Below are positions 17,483 to 26,669 of a stretch of DNA of 64,000 nt, in pieces. Position 1 is the stretch's first letter. Every line of letters begins with the position of its first letter. The notes under the pieces were generated by a model. It searched no databases. It saw only the letters and a program-made list of their open reading frames with translations, and was not told the origin of the DNA. The DNA is from Comamonas odontotermitis (GTDB lineage Bacteria > Pseudomonadota > Gammaproteobacteria > Burkholderiales > Burkholderiaceae_C): assembly GCF_014207855.1 (NCBI RefSeq), contig NZ_JACHKZ010000012.1, positions 50,744 through 114,743 of the forward strand, read 5' to 3'. The translations under genes were made by a program, and so were the position numbers.

Positions 17483-18274
17483 TTAAAATCGGGGAGCACG
17501 CTTGCCCACAAAGGCAGCAATGCCCTCGCGGTGCTCGGTGGAATCGGCATAGGCATAGGGTTGTGACAGAGCGGGTGCCGCCATGTCGCCTGCCGCCAGC
17601 GCGCGCAAGGTCTGTTTGTTGAGCCGCGCAGCCTGGGGGGCGAGGCTTGCCACGCGCTGCACGGTTTCGGCAACATGCGCAGCCAGGGCGTCAGGGTCTG
17701 TGCAGCGGCTGACAAAACCGGCGGTCTGCATCTGGTCCGCATCAAACACCGCTGCTTCGAGCAGCATCTGCCGGGCTTTCATCGCTCCCACCTGGCTGGC
17801 CACCAGCGCAGCTTCCTTGGGTGCCATCGGAAAGCCCAACTTGGCAATGGGTGCGCCAAACCTGGCATTGGTGGCGGCAATGCGGATGTCACAGCAACTG
17901 GCAATCTCTACCCCGGCGCCCATGCAGGCGCCGCGGATGGCTGCGATGATGGGAACGTCGCAGCGGAGCATGGCATCCAGGGCGGTCCAGACTTCGCCTT
18001 CGTGAAACGCTGCCAGGGTTTCGGGTGCGAAGCGAAAGCTCTCGTATTCCGAGATGTCTCCGCCAGCACAGAACGCATCCCCTTCGCCTTCAATCACAAT
18101 GCAACGCACATCTGAATTGCGCTGCAAGCTCTCAAAAACGGAGCGCAATGCGCGCCACATGCCGCGCGACATGGCATTAAGCTTGCCCGGATGGCTGAGC
18201 ACCACGCGCACGGTGTGCGCATGGGCCCGGCCATCCGCCGACACCCATGTCTCCTGCCTGATCTGACCTGTCAT
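17483..18274 (-). CDS. Enoyl-CoA hydratase/isomerase family protein
   Basis: Crotonase-fold protein of 263 residues. The oxyanion-hole segments are GEGDAFCAGGDISEYE and RGACMGAGVEIASCCDIRIA, and the C-terminus has the usual EGIAAFVGKRAPRF. The ATG at 18274 is preceded by GGAG. It sits between the Bug receptor gene and matB in the malonate operon. Its reaction there is not obvious, because malonate breakdown to acetyl-CoA needs no hydratase; it may act on a substituted malonyl-CoA or related acyl-CoA. Substrate unknown. Confidence 0.85.
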   Translation of the reverse strand: MTGQIRQETWVSADGRAHAHTVRVVLSHPGKLNAMSRGMWRALRSVFESLQRNSDVRCIVIEGEGDAFCAGGDISEYESFRFAPETLAAFHEGEVWTALDAMLRCDVPIIAAIRGACMGAGVEIASCCDIRIAATNARFGAPIAKLGFPMAPKEAALVASQVGAMKARQMLLEAAVFDADQMQTAGFVSRCTDPDALAAHVAETVQRVASLAPQAARLNKQTLRALAAGDMAAPALSQPYAYADSTEHREGIAAFVGKRAPRF

Positions 18275-18401
18275 CACCCCACTCCAGTGTGATTCCATTT
18301 CCGCATCTAACAATGGCCTACTGGCTTCGCTGGCAGCGTGTCTACCAAGCCTTCACCTTGCCTTTTCACCATTGGTTGATGAAAAATTGGAATGCATGCC
18401 T

Positions 18402-19424
18402 TTATTCGATCTTGGCGCCGGAGGCCTTGACCACCGCCGCCCAGCGCTTGACCTCTTCATTCACAAAGGTCGCAAATTGCGGCTGCGTCATGCTGCCATA
18501 GTCCGCACCGTTTTTCGCCCAGACCGCTTTGATTTCTTCAGAAGCCCCCATTCGCTTGACCTCTTCCACCATGCGGGCCTGCACTTCGGGCGAGGTACCC
18601 TTGATGGCCCACAGGCCATACCAGGTAGTGACGTTGTAGTCGGGCAGCCCCACTTCAGCAGCGCAAGGCACATCGGGCAGCGAAGGGTTGCGCTTGTCAC
18701 CTGCCACCATCAGGCATTTGATGCGGCCTGCAGCAATGTGCGCGGCCGATGAGCCCAGGCCGTCAAACAGCATGTCCACATTGCCCGCTATCAAATCCTG
18801 CAGTGCCGGCCCAGCCCCTTTGTAGGGCACATGCATGATGTCGGTCTTGCTTTGTATCTTGAACAACTCGCCCGCCAAGTGGTGGCTGGAGCCCGCACCT
18901 GCCGATGCGAATGTCATCTTTCCGGGGTTGGCCCTGAGCTGGGCCAACAACTCCTGCATGTTCTTGATCGGGAGTTTCTTGGGATTGATGACCAGTACCT
19001 GCGGCACTGTCGCCAACAGGGCCAGTGGCACCAGATCCTTTTGAATGTCGTAATCGAGCTTGGGGTAGACGGAGGGCGCGATCACATGGTGCGTGCCGCC
19101 CATGAAAAAGGTGTAGCCATCGTGCGGCTGGCGCGCCGCATAACTGGCCCCCAGGGTGCCACCCGCGCCGCCCTTGTTGTCGATGACCAGGGTTTTGCCG
19201 GTGGTCTTGGAGAACTGCGAGGACAGCGGACGCGCGAACGCATCCGTGCCACCGCCGGCAGGAAAGGGAACGACCCAGGTGACCGGCTTGCTTGGCCAGT
19301 CTTTGGCCGGTTCCGCCATTGCCCATAGCGGCAGGCCGCCAGCCGCCATGCCTGCGGCCATCTGGCCCAGGAACTGCCGACGCGGCAAGGGGTGGAAATG
19401 AATCCCGGGATTGCACTTGCTCAT
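18402..19424 (-). CDS. Bug-family tripartite tricarboxylate transporter receptor (malonate operon)
   Basis: Periplasmic substrate-binding protein of 340 residues. The N-terminus has RRQFLGQMAAGMAAGG, a twin-arginine-like signal ending around AMA. The mature protein follows the Bug pattern: WPSKPVTWVVPFPAGGGTDAF in two parts, VIDNKGGAGGTLG, the HVPYKGAGPALQDLIAGNVD stretch, and LPDVPCAAEVGLPDY. Bug receptors bind carboxylates, so malonate is a reasonable ligand given the operon. No TctA/TctB membrane genes are adjacent, so it must work with components encoded elsewhere or serve as a sensor. Confidence 0.9.
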   Translation of the reverse strand: MSKCNPGIHFHPLPRRQFLGQMAAGMAAGGLPLWAMAEPAKDWPSKPVTWVVPFPAGGGTDAFARPLSSQFSKTTGKTLVIDNKGGAGGTLGASYAARQPHDGYTFFMGGTHHVIAPSVYPKLDYDIQKDLVPLALLATVPQVLVINPKKLPIKNMQELLAQLRANPGKMTFASAGAGSSHHLAGELFKIQSKTDIMHVPYKGAGPALQDLIAGNVDMLFDGLGSSAAHIAAGRIKCLMVAGDKRNPSLPDVPCAAEVGLPDYNVTTWYGLWAIKGTSPEVQARMVEEVKRMGASEEIKAVWAKNGADYGSMTQPQFATFVNEEVKRWAAVVKASGAKIE

Positions 19425-19707
19425 ATTTGTCTCCTTGCTATTTTTTGCTACAGCGTGGTGGAACCTGTCCCGGCTCTCTGCTGCAGCCTGTCTCCTGCAC
19501 TACCAGGCCAGCCCGGCGGATGGATGGGCCAGCTTCGATGCTCCTTCTTCATTGCCTCAAAGGGCAAATTGCAACCAATCATTCACCAATGAGAGCTGCG
19601 CGCTTGCGGTTGTTGGATTTGAAGCCTTTTTTCATTGAAAACCCAATAAAAGCAAGCACAATCAGCTATTGTTTTTGAATCAGCACACCATGCTTTCACA
19701 AACCAGT

Positions 19708-21198
19708 TCAGGCCTTGGCCTGTGATTCAACAGCCGGTGATACCGGCACCTTGCCTTGGGCCAGCAGGCTGCGGTGTTTGTCCAGGCGCTTCAAGTCATA
19801 CAGGTAGTTCACCATCAACCCATAGGATTGCTTGACGCCTTTGGCTGATGGGTCGCCTGCCCAGTTGAGCCGCTCCACCCGAGCGCCATTGCCCAGGTGG
19901 AAACGCGCCACCGGATCCACAGGCCGGCCCTGCTCCATGGTCTTGCCCAGGTAAACAGCAGCTGCGTGGATCAGCAGCTTGGCCTGCGCGCTATCTGCCG
20001 CAAGCTCGGTGGGCTTGTCATACACAGCCAACCATTGCGCACTGTCCAATGCCTCATTGCCCACCGCTTTTGCCAGATCTGCCCGAAGGCGCTTGTCTGC
20101 GCTTTCCCAGACGGAGTCTGCATGCTTGCCCAGCCAGTGGCGAAAACCTGGAATCGGCGAGAGGGTCGCAAAGGTGCGCAGCTTGGGAAACTCCTGCAGC
20201 AGCTGCTCCACCACGTTCTTGATGAGCGAATCGCCAAAGCTCACGCCGCGCAATCCTGTCTGGGTGTTGCTGATGGAATAGAAGATGGCCGTGCTCGCCT
20301 TGGTCAGATCGGCCGCGGCAGCCGCTTCGTCCAGCAGCGGCGTGATGGAATCGGACATCTTGCCGACCAGCGCCACCTCCACAAAGATCAGTGGCTCGCC
20401 CGGCAGGCGTGGGTGGAAGAAGCCATAGCAGCGGCGGTCGCTGTCGAGCCGGTTTTTCAGATCGGCCCAGCTGCGGATATCGTGCACCGCTTCGTATTTG
20501 ATGAGTTTTTCCAGCAGCGATGCGGGCGAATCCCAGTTGAGGCTGCGCATTTCCAGAAACGCCACATCAAACCAGGTGGAGAACAGGTACTCCAGATCGG
20601 CATCGAGCGTACCGAGCCATTCCTCGGTTTTGAGCAGCGGCAGCAGATCGGCTCGCAGATCCAGCAAAAAACGCATACCCTGTGGCGGCACGGCAAAGCG
20701 CTGCAACAGGCGCATGCGCGGTGTCAGCAAGGCGCGGCGCAGATGTTTTTCGGCGGCGCCCATGCCAGACGTGCCCAGCGCGTCTTCATAACGCTGACGC
20801 GCCTGCTGAATCTTGGCCACATCAGGAACAAATTGCTCGCACAGCAAGCGCCACAGATCCTGCCGCTCCGCCGGTGCCGCACCGGCATACCACTGCATCA
20901 CCTGCTCGGCCAGGCGCCCTCCCTCCACATCGCTCACCTCACTGGCAGCAGCCCCTTGCAGATCGGCCAACACACGGCGCAGCTCGCGCGGCGACAGAGC
21001 CTCGGCTCCACGGCGCAGGGTGGCTTTGAGGCGCTCGGTCGTGTTGCGCCCCCCTTCGGGGGCATCGTTGCCCAGCTCGGCAGGAATGCCGACTGAGCGC
21101 AACCAAGCCGCACTTTTTTGCAACCAACCGGAGGCCATTGCCCCGATATCGGAGGCAGTGCTTGCTGCGGTTTCAGTGGATTCAGAGGTCTTGGTCAT
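19708..21198 (-). CDS. matA: Malonyl-CoA decarboxylase
   Basis: Converts malonyl-CoA to acetyl-CoA and CO2. The 496-residue protein has the family's helical N-terminal domain (ALSPRELRRVLADLQG) and a GNAT-like catalytic domain with IFYSISNTQTGLRGVSFGDSLIK, the SPIPGFRHWL segment, and the C-terminal HLGNGARVERLNW and GLMVNYLYDL. The ATG at 21198 overlaps the end of the GntR gene by 4 bases. Gene naming for bacterial malonyl-CoA decarboxylases varies (matA, mcd, mlyD). With MatB it forms a malonate-to-acetyl-CoA route. Confidence 0.93.
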   Translation of the reverse strand: MTKTSESTETAASTASDIGAMASGWLQKSAAWLRSVGIPAELGNDAPEGGRNTTERLKATLRRGAEALSPRELRRVLADLQGAAASEVSDVEGGRLAEQVMQWYAGAAPAERQDLWRLLCEQFVPDVAKIQQARQRYEDALGTSGMGAAEKHLRRALLTPRMRLLQRFAVPPQGMRFLLDLRADLLPLLKTEEWLGTLDADLEYLFSTWFDVAFLEMRSLNWDSPASLLEKLIKYEAVHDIRSWADLKNRLDSDRRCYGFFHPRLPGEPLIFVEVALVGKMSDSITPLLDEAAAAADLTKASTAIFYSISNTQTGLRGVSFGDSLIKNVVEQLLQEFPKLRTFATLSPIPGFRHWLGKHADSVWESADKRLRADLAKAVGNEALDSAQWLAVYDKPTELAADSAQAKLLIHAAAVYLGKTMEQGRPVDPVARFHLGNGARVERLNWAGDPSAKGVKQSYGLMVNYLYDLKRLDKHRSLLAQGKVPVSPAVESQAKA

Positions 21199-21863
21199 AA
21201 GGCAATTCTTGACAGGGACAGGGTGGTCATACGCTGCAGAGCCTTGCGCTGCTGCAGCAAATGGTTGCGCATGGCTTGCTCGGCGGCGTCGGCATTGCCC
21301 GCCACCATGGCTTCGTAAATATGGAGGTGCTCCTGCAGGCTGCCCGCGAGGCGACCGGGCGCGCTGAGCTGCTGCAAACGTGCCAGCCGCAGGATACGGC
21401 GCAGATCGGCAATGGTCTGCGCTAGCCAACGGTTATCGGCCAATGTGATGAAAGCCTCGTGAATCTGGTGGTTCATGCGGTAATAGCCCGCGATATCACC
21501 CGATTGGGCGCAGTGGGTGAGCTGCTCGTGCATCACGTCGAGCACGGCGCGGTCCGCAGCGCTCAGCTTGTGGGTGGCTTCAAACGCGGCCCGCCCTTCA
21601 AGCAGGGCAATCACCGGAAAGATGTCGTCGAGGTCACGGTCGGTGATCCTCTCAACAAAGCAGCCCCGGCGCGGTTCATGTCGAAGCAAGCCCTCCGACA
21701 CCAGCAGCTTGAGCGCCTCGCGCAATGGCGTGCGTGACACCTCCAGCTGATCGCACAGGGCCTTCTCATCCAGCAGCTCGCCAGGCTCCAGGGCACCCGC
21801 AAAAATGAGGTCGCGCACCTGGGTAGCGACGGTGTCATGCAAGGGTTGCGCGGCTGTGGCCAT
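21195..21863 (-). CDS. GntR (FadR-type) regulator of the malonate operon
   Basis: A 222-residue regulator with an N-terminal winged helix (VRDLIFAGALEPGELLDEKAL, then VSRTPLREALKLL) and an FCD-type all-helical ligand domain with NHQIHEAFI, RILRLARLQ and EHLHIYEAMVAGNADAAEQA. It is the first gene of the minus-strand malonate operon, and its stop overlaps the decarboxylase start. It resembles MatR/MdcY-type malonate repressors by context. I could not identify a clear operator in the A+T-rich upstream 150 bases. Confidence 0.88.
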   Translation of the reverse strand: MATAAQPLHDTVATQVRDLIFAGALEPGELLDEKALCDQLEVSRTPLREALKLLVSEGLLRHEPRRGCFVERITDRDLDDIFPVIALLEGRAAFEATHKLSAADRAVLDVMHEQLTHCAQSGDIAGYYRMNHQIHEAFITLADNRWLAQTIADLRRILRLARLQQLSAPGRLAGSLQEHLHIYEAMVAGNADAAEQAMRNHLLQQRKALQRMTTLSLSRIAL

Positions 21864-22090
21864 TTACGTGCTTCCTCAAGACAATGCGGAATCCGCGACG
21901 GCAGGAAACTCTGTCCAGACATGCGAGCGGCGGTATGCACGGGCATGTCGAACTCAGCAACTATTGCGTGCGGCTGCTGTAATTATGAAAAATAACACAG
22001 CATTCTGGATTGCGTATTTACACCAAGTCCCCACTGTTACCGTTGCCCAACCAGCTCGGATCCGGCCTTAGGCTTTGAATGGCCCTGGCA

Positions 22091-22119
22091 ATAAAAAAAG
22101 CAGGCACAAAGGCCTGCTT
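22091..22119 (-). terminator. Terminator of the amino-acid binding-protein gene
   Basis: On the minus strand, AAGCAGGC / GCCTGCTT pair around CTTTGTG and are followed by a run of T residues. It begins 20 bases after the stop of the substrate-binding protein gene. Confidence 0.85.
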
Positions 22120-22138
22120 GGGAATGAGCGATGAAAGA

Positions 22139-22918
22139 TCAGTCCTTGCCGTAAGGATCAAAATCAAAGTACTTGTCGGCGATCTTCTTGTAGGTGCCGT
22201 TGGCGCGAATCGCAGCGATCGCGTCGTTCAGTTCTTTTTTCAGCTCTGGCTGGCCCTTGCGCAGGGCGATGCTTGCACCTTCGCCAAAAATCTTCTTGTC
22301 GACCAGGGTGTCGCTGACGAATTCGAACTTCTGGCCTTCAGGCTTTTTCAGGAAACCATAGGCAATTTCCACGCTGTCGGCCACTGAGCCATCGAGGCGG
22401 CCCGAGTTGATGTCGAGGTACACAGGATCACGACCCGGGTAGGACACCACTTCGGCGCCTGCAGGCTTCAGATAGGCGAGCGCCCATTTCTCCTGAATGC
22501 TGGCCTTGAGCACCCCGATCTTCTTGCCCTTGAGCGACTCGGGGCCGGTGTACTTGAAGCCCTTGGGCATCACGACGCGGGCACCGGTGTGGTAGTACTT
22601 GTTGGTGAAATCCACCACGCGGGCGCGATCCTCGGTCTTGGCCATGGAGCTGATGATCACATCGTATTTCTTGGCCTGCAGCCCGGGAATCATGCCATCC
22701 CACACCTGCTCAACAAACACGCACTTGCGCTTGATCTGCTCACACACCGCGTTGGCGATGTCGATGTCAAAACCTGCGGGCTGACCCGACGGCAGCTTGT
22801 AGGTGAAGGGTTCGTACGACAGATCGACAGCCACCTTCAGATCCTGCTGGGCCGACGCCTTTGCAGACAGGCCCATCAGCGCACAGGCAGCCAGGGTAAC
22901 AGCCAAAACTTTCTTCAT
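22139..22918 (-). CDS. Periplasmic basic amino-acid (Lys/Arg/Orn-type) binding protein
   Basis: A 259-residue class II solute-binding protein (SBP_bac_3). The signal peptide is MKKVLAVTLAACALMGLSAKASAQ, given here by its ends only: basic start and ASA cleavage near residue 23. The mature protein has LKVAVDLSYEPFTYKLPSG, GFDIDIANAVCEQ, WDGMIPGLQAKKYDVIISSM and YFDFDPYGKD, close to HisJ/ArgT proteins. The cysteine pair near VCEQIKRKC is typical of this group. No permease or ATPase gene is next to it, so it is an orphan receptor here. Ligand choice is by similarity only. Confidence 0.9.
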   Translation of the reverse strand: MKKVLAVTLAACALMGLSAKASAQQDLKVAVDLSYEPFTYKLPSGQPAGFDIDIANAVCEQIKRKCVFVEQVWDGMIPGLQAKKYDVIISSMAKTEDRARVVDFTNKYYHTGARVVMPKGFKYTGPESLKGKKIGVLKASIQEKWALAYLKPAGAEVVSYPGRDPVYLDINSGRLDGSVADSVEIAYGFLKKPEGQKFEFVSDTLVDKKIFGEGASIALRKGQPELKKELNDAIAAIRANGTYKKIADKYFDFDPYGKD

Positions 22919-23051
22919 TCCACGACTCCAAGAACTAGACGTATGAGGGGGATGGTGCCATTGACGCAGCCATTGACAGGTCCGCGCACGGCAGCCTTTG
23001 TTTGAAACAAACGGTCAGTATAGTGCCGGCCAGGCGCCCGCCACGCGTTTG

Positions 23052-23873
23052 TCATGCCGCATCCGCAATGGGCTGGCCTCGGCCACGGTTCCACAAAAAG
23101 AGGCCAAACAGCACCATGGGAACGCACAGCCACTGGCCCATGCTCATGCCTAGCGAGAGCAGACCCAGAAAATCGTCTGGCTCGCGGAAGTACTCGGCAA
23201 TGAAGCGCAGCACGCCATATCCCACCATGAAGGCGCCTGCCACCTGCCCCTCTGCGCGCGACTTGCGCGAATACCACCACAGCAGCACGAACAGCAGCAC
23301 GCCTTCCAGCAGAAACTGGTAGATCTGCGAGGGGTGGCGCGGCAGCATCGACCCGCTTTGCGGAAACACCATGGCCCAAGGCAGCTCAGGGCTGGCAAAG
23401 CGGCCCCACAACTCGCCATTGATGAAGTTGCCAATACGGCCCGATGCCAGGCCCAGCGGAATACAAGGAGCGACGAAATCCGCCACCTGCAGCCAAGGCC
23501 GCCCCTTGAGCCTGGCAAACAGCAGCATGGACACGATCACGCCAATCAGGCCGCCATGAAAGCTCATGCCGCCTTGCCAGATGGCAAACACTTCCAGCGG
23601 GTGGCTCAGGTAGTACCCCGGTTTGTAGAACAGGCAGTAACCCAGGCGCCCGCCTGCAATCACACCCAGCACACCATAGAACAAAATATCTTCCACATCC
23701 TTGCGCACCCAGCGCGATGGTGTGGTGATTGATGCGAAAGGCTGATCCTTGAGGCGGCGAATACCCAGCAGCAGGAACAGGCCAAAGGCCACCAGGTAGG
23801 TCAGGCCATACCAATGCACGGCCAGCGGGCCGATCTTGATGGCGATGGGATCAAATTGGGGATACATCAGCAT
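23052..23873 (-). CDS. lgt: Phosphatidylglycerol:prolipoprotein diacylglyceryl transferase
   Basis: Lgt adds diacylglycerol to the lipobox cysteine of prolipoproteins in the inner membrane. The 273-residue protein has about seven membrane segments, the early [11 protein letters not shown], the [11 protein letters not shown] loop with the essential histidine, and the Lgt signature [15 protein letters not shown], then [12 protein letters not shown]. The start at 23873 (MLMYPQFDP) matches the usual family start. It diverges from dapA. At least two clear lipoprotein substrates, BamC and the Ala-rich lipoprotein, are encoded nearby. Confidence 0.95.
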   Translation of the reverse strand: MLMYPQFDPIAIKIGPLAVHWYGLTYLVAFGLFLLLGIRRLKDQPFASITTPSRWVRKDVEDILFYGVLGVIAGGRLGYCLFYKPGYYLSHPLEVFAIWQGGMSFHGGLIGVIVSMLLFARLKGRPWLQVADFVAPCIPLGLASGRIGNFINGELWGRFASPELPWAMVFPQSGSMLPRHPSQIYQFLLEGVLLFVLLWWYSRKSRAEGQVAGAFMVGYGVLRFIAEYFREPDDFLGLLSLGMSMGQWLCVPMVLFGLFLWNRGRGQPIADAA

Positions 23874-24231
23874 GGCAGGCATTGTGCCGTAGAACTTTTG
23901 CCGCCCCATGAGAACGTGTTTCCGATCTCCACGCAACCAGCACGATGCAATCAAGCGGCTCCGAAACAGCACCTGCGGTTTGCCCCCTGGCAGCGGCAGG
24001 GAACAACCGGGGGTGAGCGCATTCAATTACATATTCACTGGCAGTGTTTTGCTCTATCAATCTTCGTCATTTTGACAAAAATATGTAGTCAATTTCGACG
24101 ATTTGAATTTATTTCATTTAATTTTCAATGCAATATGTCATAGCACCTCTCCGCCAGAGATATACTGCCCGAGCGAATGCAGTCCCGCACTCGCTAGAAT
24201 CCCTTTTTCCGCCACGAGCGTACACATTGCT
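23874..24231. promoter_or_regulatory. A+T-rich divergent promoter region lgt/dapA
   Basis: A gene-free stretch of 358 bases. Its right half (about 24020-24150) is markedly A+T-rich compared with the surroundings and contains TTGACA at 24072-24077, a possible -35 element toward dapA. I found no convincing -10 at standard spacing and no small gene. Confidence 0.45.
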
Positions 24232-25128
24232 ATGACCTCCACCAGCGTTCCTCTGACCGGTAGTATTGTTGCCCTGATCACCCCCATGCATGCCGATGGC
24301 AGCGTGGATTACGGCAGCCTGCGAAAACTGATCGACTGGCATATTGCCGAGGGTACGAATTGCATCGGCGTGGTCGGCACCTCCGGCGAATCGCCCACAG
24401 TCACCGTGGAAGAGCACATGGAGATCATCCGCGTGGCCGTGGAACAGGCCGACAAGCGCGTCCCCATCATGGCCGGCTGCGGCGCCAACTCCACCCATGA
24501 AGCAATCACGCTGGCCAAGTATGCCAAGAGCGTGGGAGCAGACAGTCAGCTGCAGGTCGTCCCCTACTACAACAAGCCGACACAGGAAGGCCAGTACCAG
24601 CACTTCAAGGCCATTGCAGAGGCGGTGGGCGATCTGCCGATCTTCCTGTACAACGTACCCGGCCGTACCGTGGCCGACATGCAGTACGAGACCGTGCTGC
24701 GCCTGGCCGAGCTGCCCGGCATTGTCGGCATCAAGGAAGCGACCGGAAACATCGAGCGCGCGCAATGGTTGATCAAGGACGCGCCTGCAGGTTTTGGCAT
24801 CTACTCGGGCGATGATCCTACCGCGGTCGCCCTCATGCTGTGTGGTGGCCATGGCAACGTGAGCGTGACTGCCAACGTCGCGCCACGGCTGATGAGCCAG
24901 TTGTGCGAGGCGGCAATTGCCAGGGATGTGCGACGGGCTATGGAAATTCAGAATAAACTGCTGCCGCTGCACAAGAGCCTGTTCTTGGAGGCCAACCCCA
25001 TTCCTGTAAAGTGGGCGGCCAACAAGATGGGACTGTGTGGCCCAACCCTGCGCCTGCCAATGACTGAGCTCTCACCCAGCCTGCATGGCACGGTGGAAGC
25101 TGCGATGCGTGAAGTCGGCCTGCTATAA
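24232..25128 (+). CDS. dapA: 4-hydroxy-tetrahydrodipicolinate synthase
   Basis: First committed enzyme of lysine and diaminopimelate synthesis; condenses pyruvate with aspartate semialdehyde. The 298-residue TIM-barrel protein has the substrate loop [21 protein letters not shown], the catalytic tyrosine Y140 in YNVPGRT, and the Schiff-base lysine K168 in GIKEATGN, plus GDDPTAV. The ATG at 24232 was chosen because it starts just before the conserved [10 protein letters not shown]; the open frame extends upstream without similarity. bamC follows 38 bases later, the same dapA-bamC pairing as in E. coli. Confidence 0.97.
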   Translation: MTSTSVPLTGSIVALITPMHADGSVDYGSLRKLIDWHIAEGTNCIGVVGTSGESPTVTVEEHMEIIRVAVEQADKRVPIMAGCGANSTHEAITLAKYAKSVGADSQLQVVPYYNKPTQEGQYQHFKAIAEAVGDLPIFLYNVPGRTVADMQYETVLRLAELPGIVGIKEATGNIERAQWLIKDAPAGFGIYSGDDPTAVALMLCGGHGNVSVTANVAPRLMSQLCEAAIARDVRRAMEIQNKLLPLHKSLFLEANPIPVKWAANKMGLCGPTLRLPMTELSPSLHGTVEAAMREVGLL

Positions 25129-25166
25129 CAAGGCTTTCACGCGTTGCCTCTGTTAAGGATTTGAAC

Positions 25167-26273
25167 GTGAATTCCCTCGCAAAACTCAGCGTCCTCGGCC
25201 TGTCGATCACATTGGCTGCCTGCAGCAGTACCAGCGACCTGCTCTCTGGTGACAAGATCGACTACAAGAGTGCCTCCAAAGGCCCGACGCTGGAAGTGCC
25301 TCCTGACCTCACCCAGCTGTCCAAGGACTCGCGCTATGTGGTGCCCGGCGGCACCGTGTCGGCAGCCGCCTACCAGGTGCAGCAGGACAACAAGCCCAAG
25401 GGGCAGGTCAATGCAGCCGTCAGCAAGATCGGCGATGTGCAGATCGAGCGCGACGGCAACCAGCGCTGGCTGGTGATCGACCGCTCTGCCGACAAGGTAT
25501 GGGAACCCGTCAAGGATTTCTGGCAGGAAAGCGGCTTCTCGCTGACCATTGATCGCCCGGACATCGGCATCATGGAAACCGACTGGGCCGAAAACCGCGC
25601 CAAGCTGCCGCAGGATTTCATCCGCAAGTCGATCGGCAAGATCTTCGATTCAATCTATTCGACCGGCGAGCAGGACAAGTTCCGCACCCGCATCGAGCGC
25701 CGCCCCGACGGCAAGACGGAAATCTACGTGAGCCACCGCGGCATGGAAGAAGTCTATTCCAACAAGGAAAAGGACAGCACCATATGGCAGCCGCGCAAAG
25801 CCGACCCGGAGTTGGAGACCGAATTCCTGCGTCGCATCATGGTCAAGCTGGGCGTGAGTGAAGAGCAATCCAAGGCGATTGCAGCGGCTCCGCTGGCGCC
25901 TGTCACCACCTCCAAGATCGCCACGCAAAATGGCGCCCCGGTGCTGGAAGTGGCCGATCCGTTCGACCGTACCTGGCGCCGCGTTGGTCTGGCGCTTGAT
26001 CGCACGGGCTTCACCGTCGAGGACCGCGACCGCAGCCAGGGCATCTACTACGTGCGCTATATCGACCCAACCGATCTGAACAAGAAGCCCGATGGATTCT
26101 TTGCCAAGATCTTCAACCGCAACCCCGATGCGCCCGAGCCAATCAAGTACCGCATCCAGGTCAAGAGCGACAACGCCACCAGTGTGGTTTCCGTGCTGAG
26201 CGCAAGTGGCCAGGCGGACACATCGGCCAATGCCCAGCGCATTGTGAAGGTGCTGGCCGAAGACATGAAGTAA
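25167..26273 (+). CDS. bamC: Outer-membrane assembly lipoprotein BamC
   Basis: Lipoprotein subunit of the BAM complex that inserts beta-barrel proteins. With a GTG start at 25167 (AAGGAT six bases upstream) the 368-residue protein has a signal peptide with lipobox LAAC at C19, then the unstructured N-terminal region IDYKSASKGPTLEVPPDLT that binds BamD, and two helix-grip domains (LVIDRSADKVWEPVKDFW and EVADPFDRTWRRVGLALD). It follows dapA as in E. coli. Confidence 0.93.
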   Translation: MNSLAKLSVLGLSITLAACSSTSDLLSGDKIDYKSASKGPTLEVPPDLTQLSKDSRYVVPGGTVSAAAYQVQQDNKPKGQVNAAVSKIGDVQIERDGNQRWLVIDRSADKVWEPVKDFWQESGFSLTIDRPDIGIMETDWAENRAKLPQDFIRKSIGKIFDSIYSTGEQDKFRTRIERRPDGKTEIYVSHRGMEEVYSNKEKDSTIWQPRKADPELETEFLRRIMVKLGVSEEQSKAIAAAPLAPVTTSKIATQNGAPVLEVADPFDRTWRRVGLALDRTGFTVEDRDRSQGIYYVRYIDPTDLNKKPDGFFAKIFNRNPDAPEPIKYRIQVKSDNATSVVSVLSASGQADTSANAQRIVKVLAEDMK

Positions 26274-26299
26274 GCCTGCAAAAGCATCTGCCAAGCCCA

Positions 26300-26327
26300 A
26301 GCCACTGCCTCACCGCAGTGGCTTTTT
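26300..26327 (+). terminator. Terminator after bamC
   Basis: Stem GCCACTGC / GCAGTGGC followed by five T residues, 27 bases after the bamC stop. The next 260 bases (26330-26590) contain no gene or structure I can support. Confidence 0.85.
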
Positions 26328-26584
26328 CATTGCCATGCCTATATTGCTTGGGGTTCCGATCCGGCAAATATGCCGCCCACAAGGAGCGCCGCAGCGCCTT
26401 TGGGCCTGTACTACACTGCGTTTGGAATTCACTGCCAGCGCAATACCACCGCACACAGTAGCGCCACGCACAGCGGCTTCTTTTTCGATAGCAAAATCGC
26501 TTCTATCGCACAAAGCGCACCACCCGCCGCAGCCTGCGCCCCTTATGGAACAGCACAGAGAGGAGAGCCTCGAAGGGAGACTCC

Positions 26585-26617
26585 CAAAAAGCAAAAGCCC
26601 GCGCGAAGCACGGGCTT
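26585..26617 (-). terminator. Terminator of the Ala-rich lipoprotein gene
   Basis: On the minus strand, AAGCCCG / CGGGCTT pair around a short loop and are followed by TTTGCTTTTTG. It lies about 52 bases after the lipoprotein stop. Confidence 0.8.
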
Positions 26618-26669
26618 GGTCGATTGGCTGATGCCACCTGCGACCCAAGGTCGCAGGCAACGCAGTCAA

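Noticed and set aside
22139..22918. Complete basic amino-acid ABC transporter
   Set aside because: Only the binding protein is here; neighbours are a terminator and lgt, so no permease or ATPase belongs to it locally.
24020..24150. Horizontally acquired A+T-rich island upstream of dapA
   Set aside because: It is only about 130 bases between housekeeping genes and is better explained as a promoter region.
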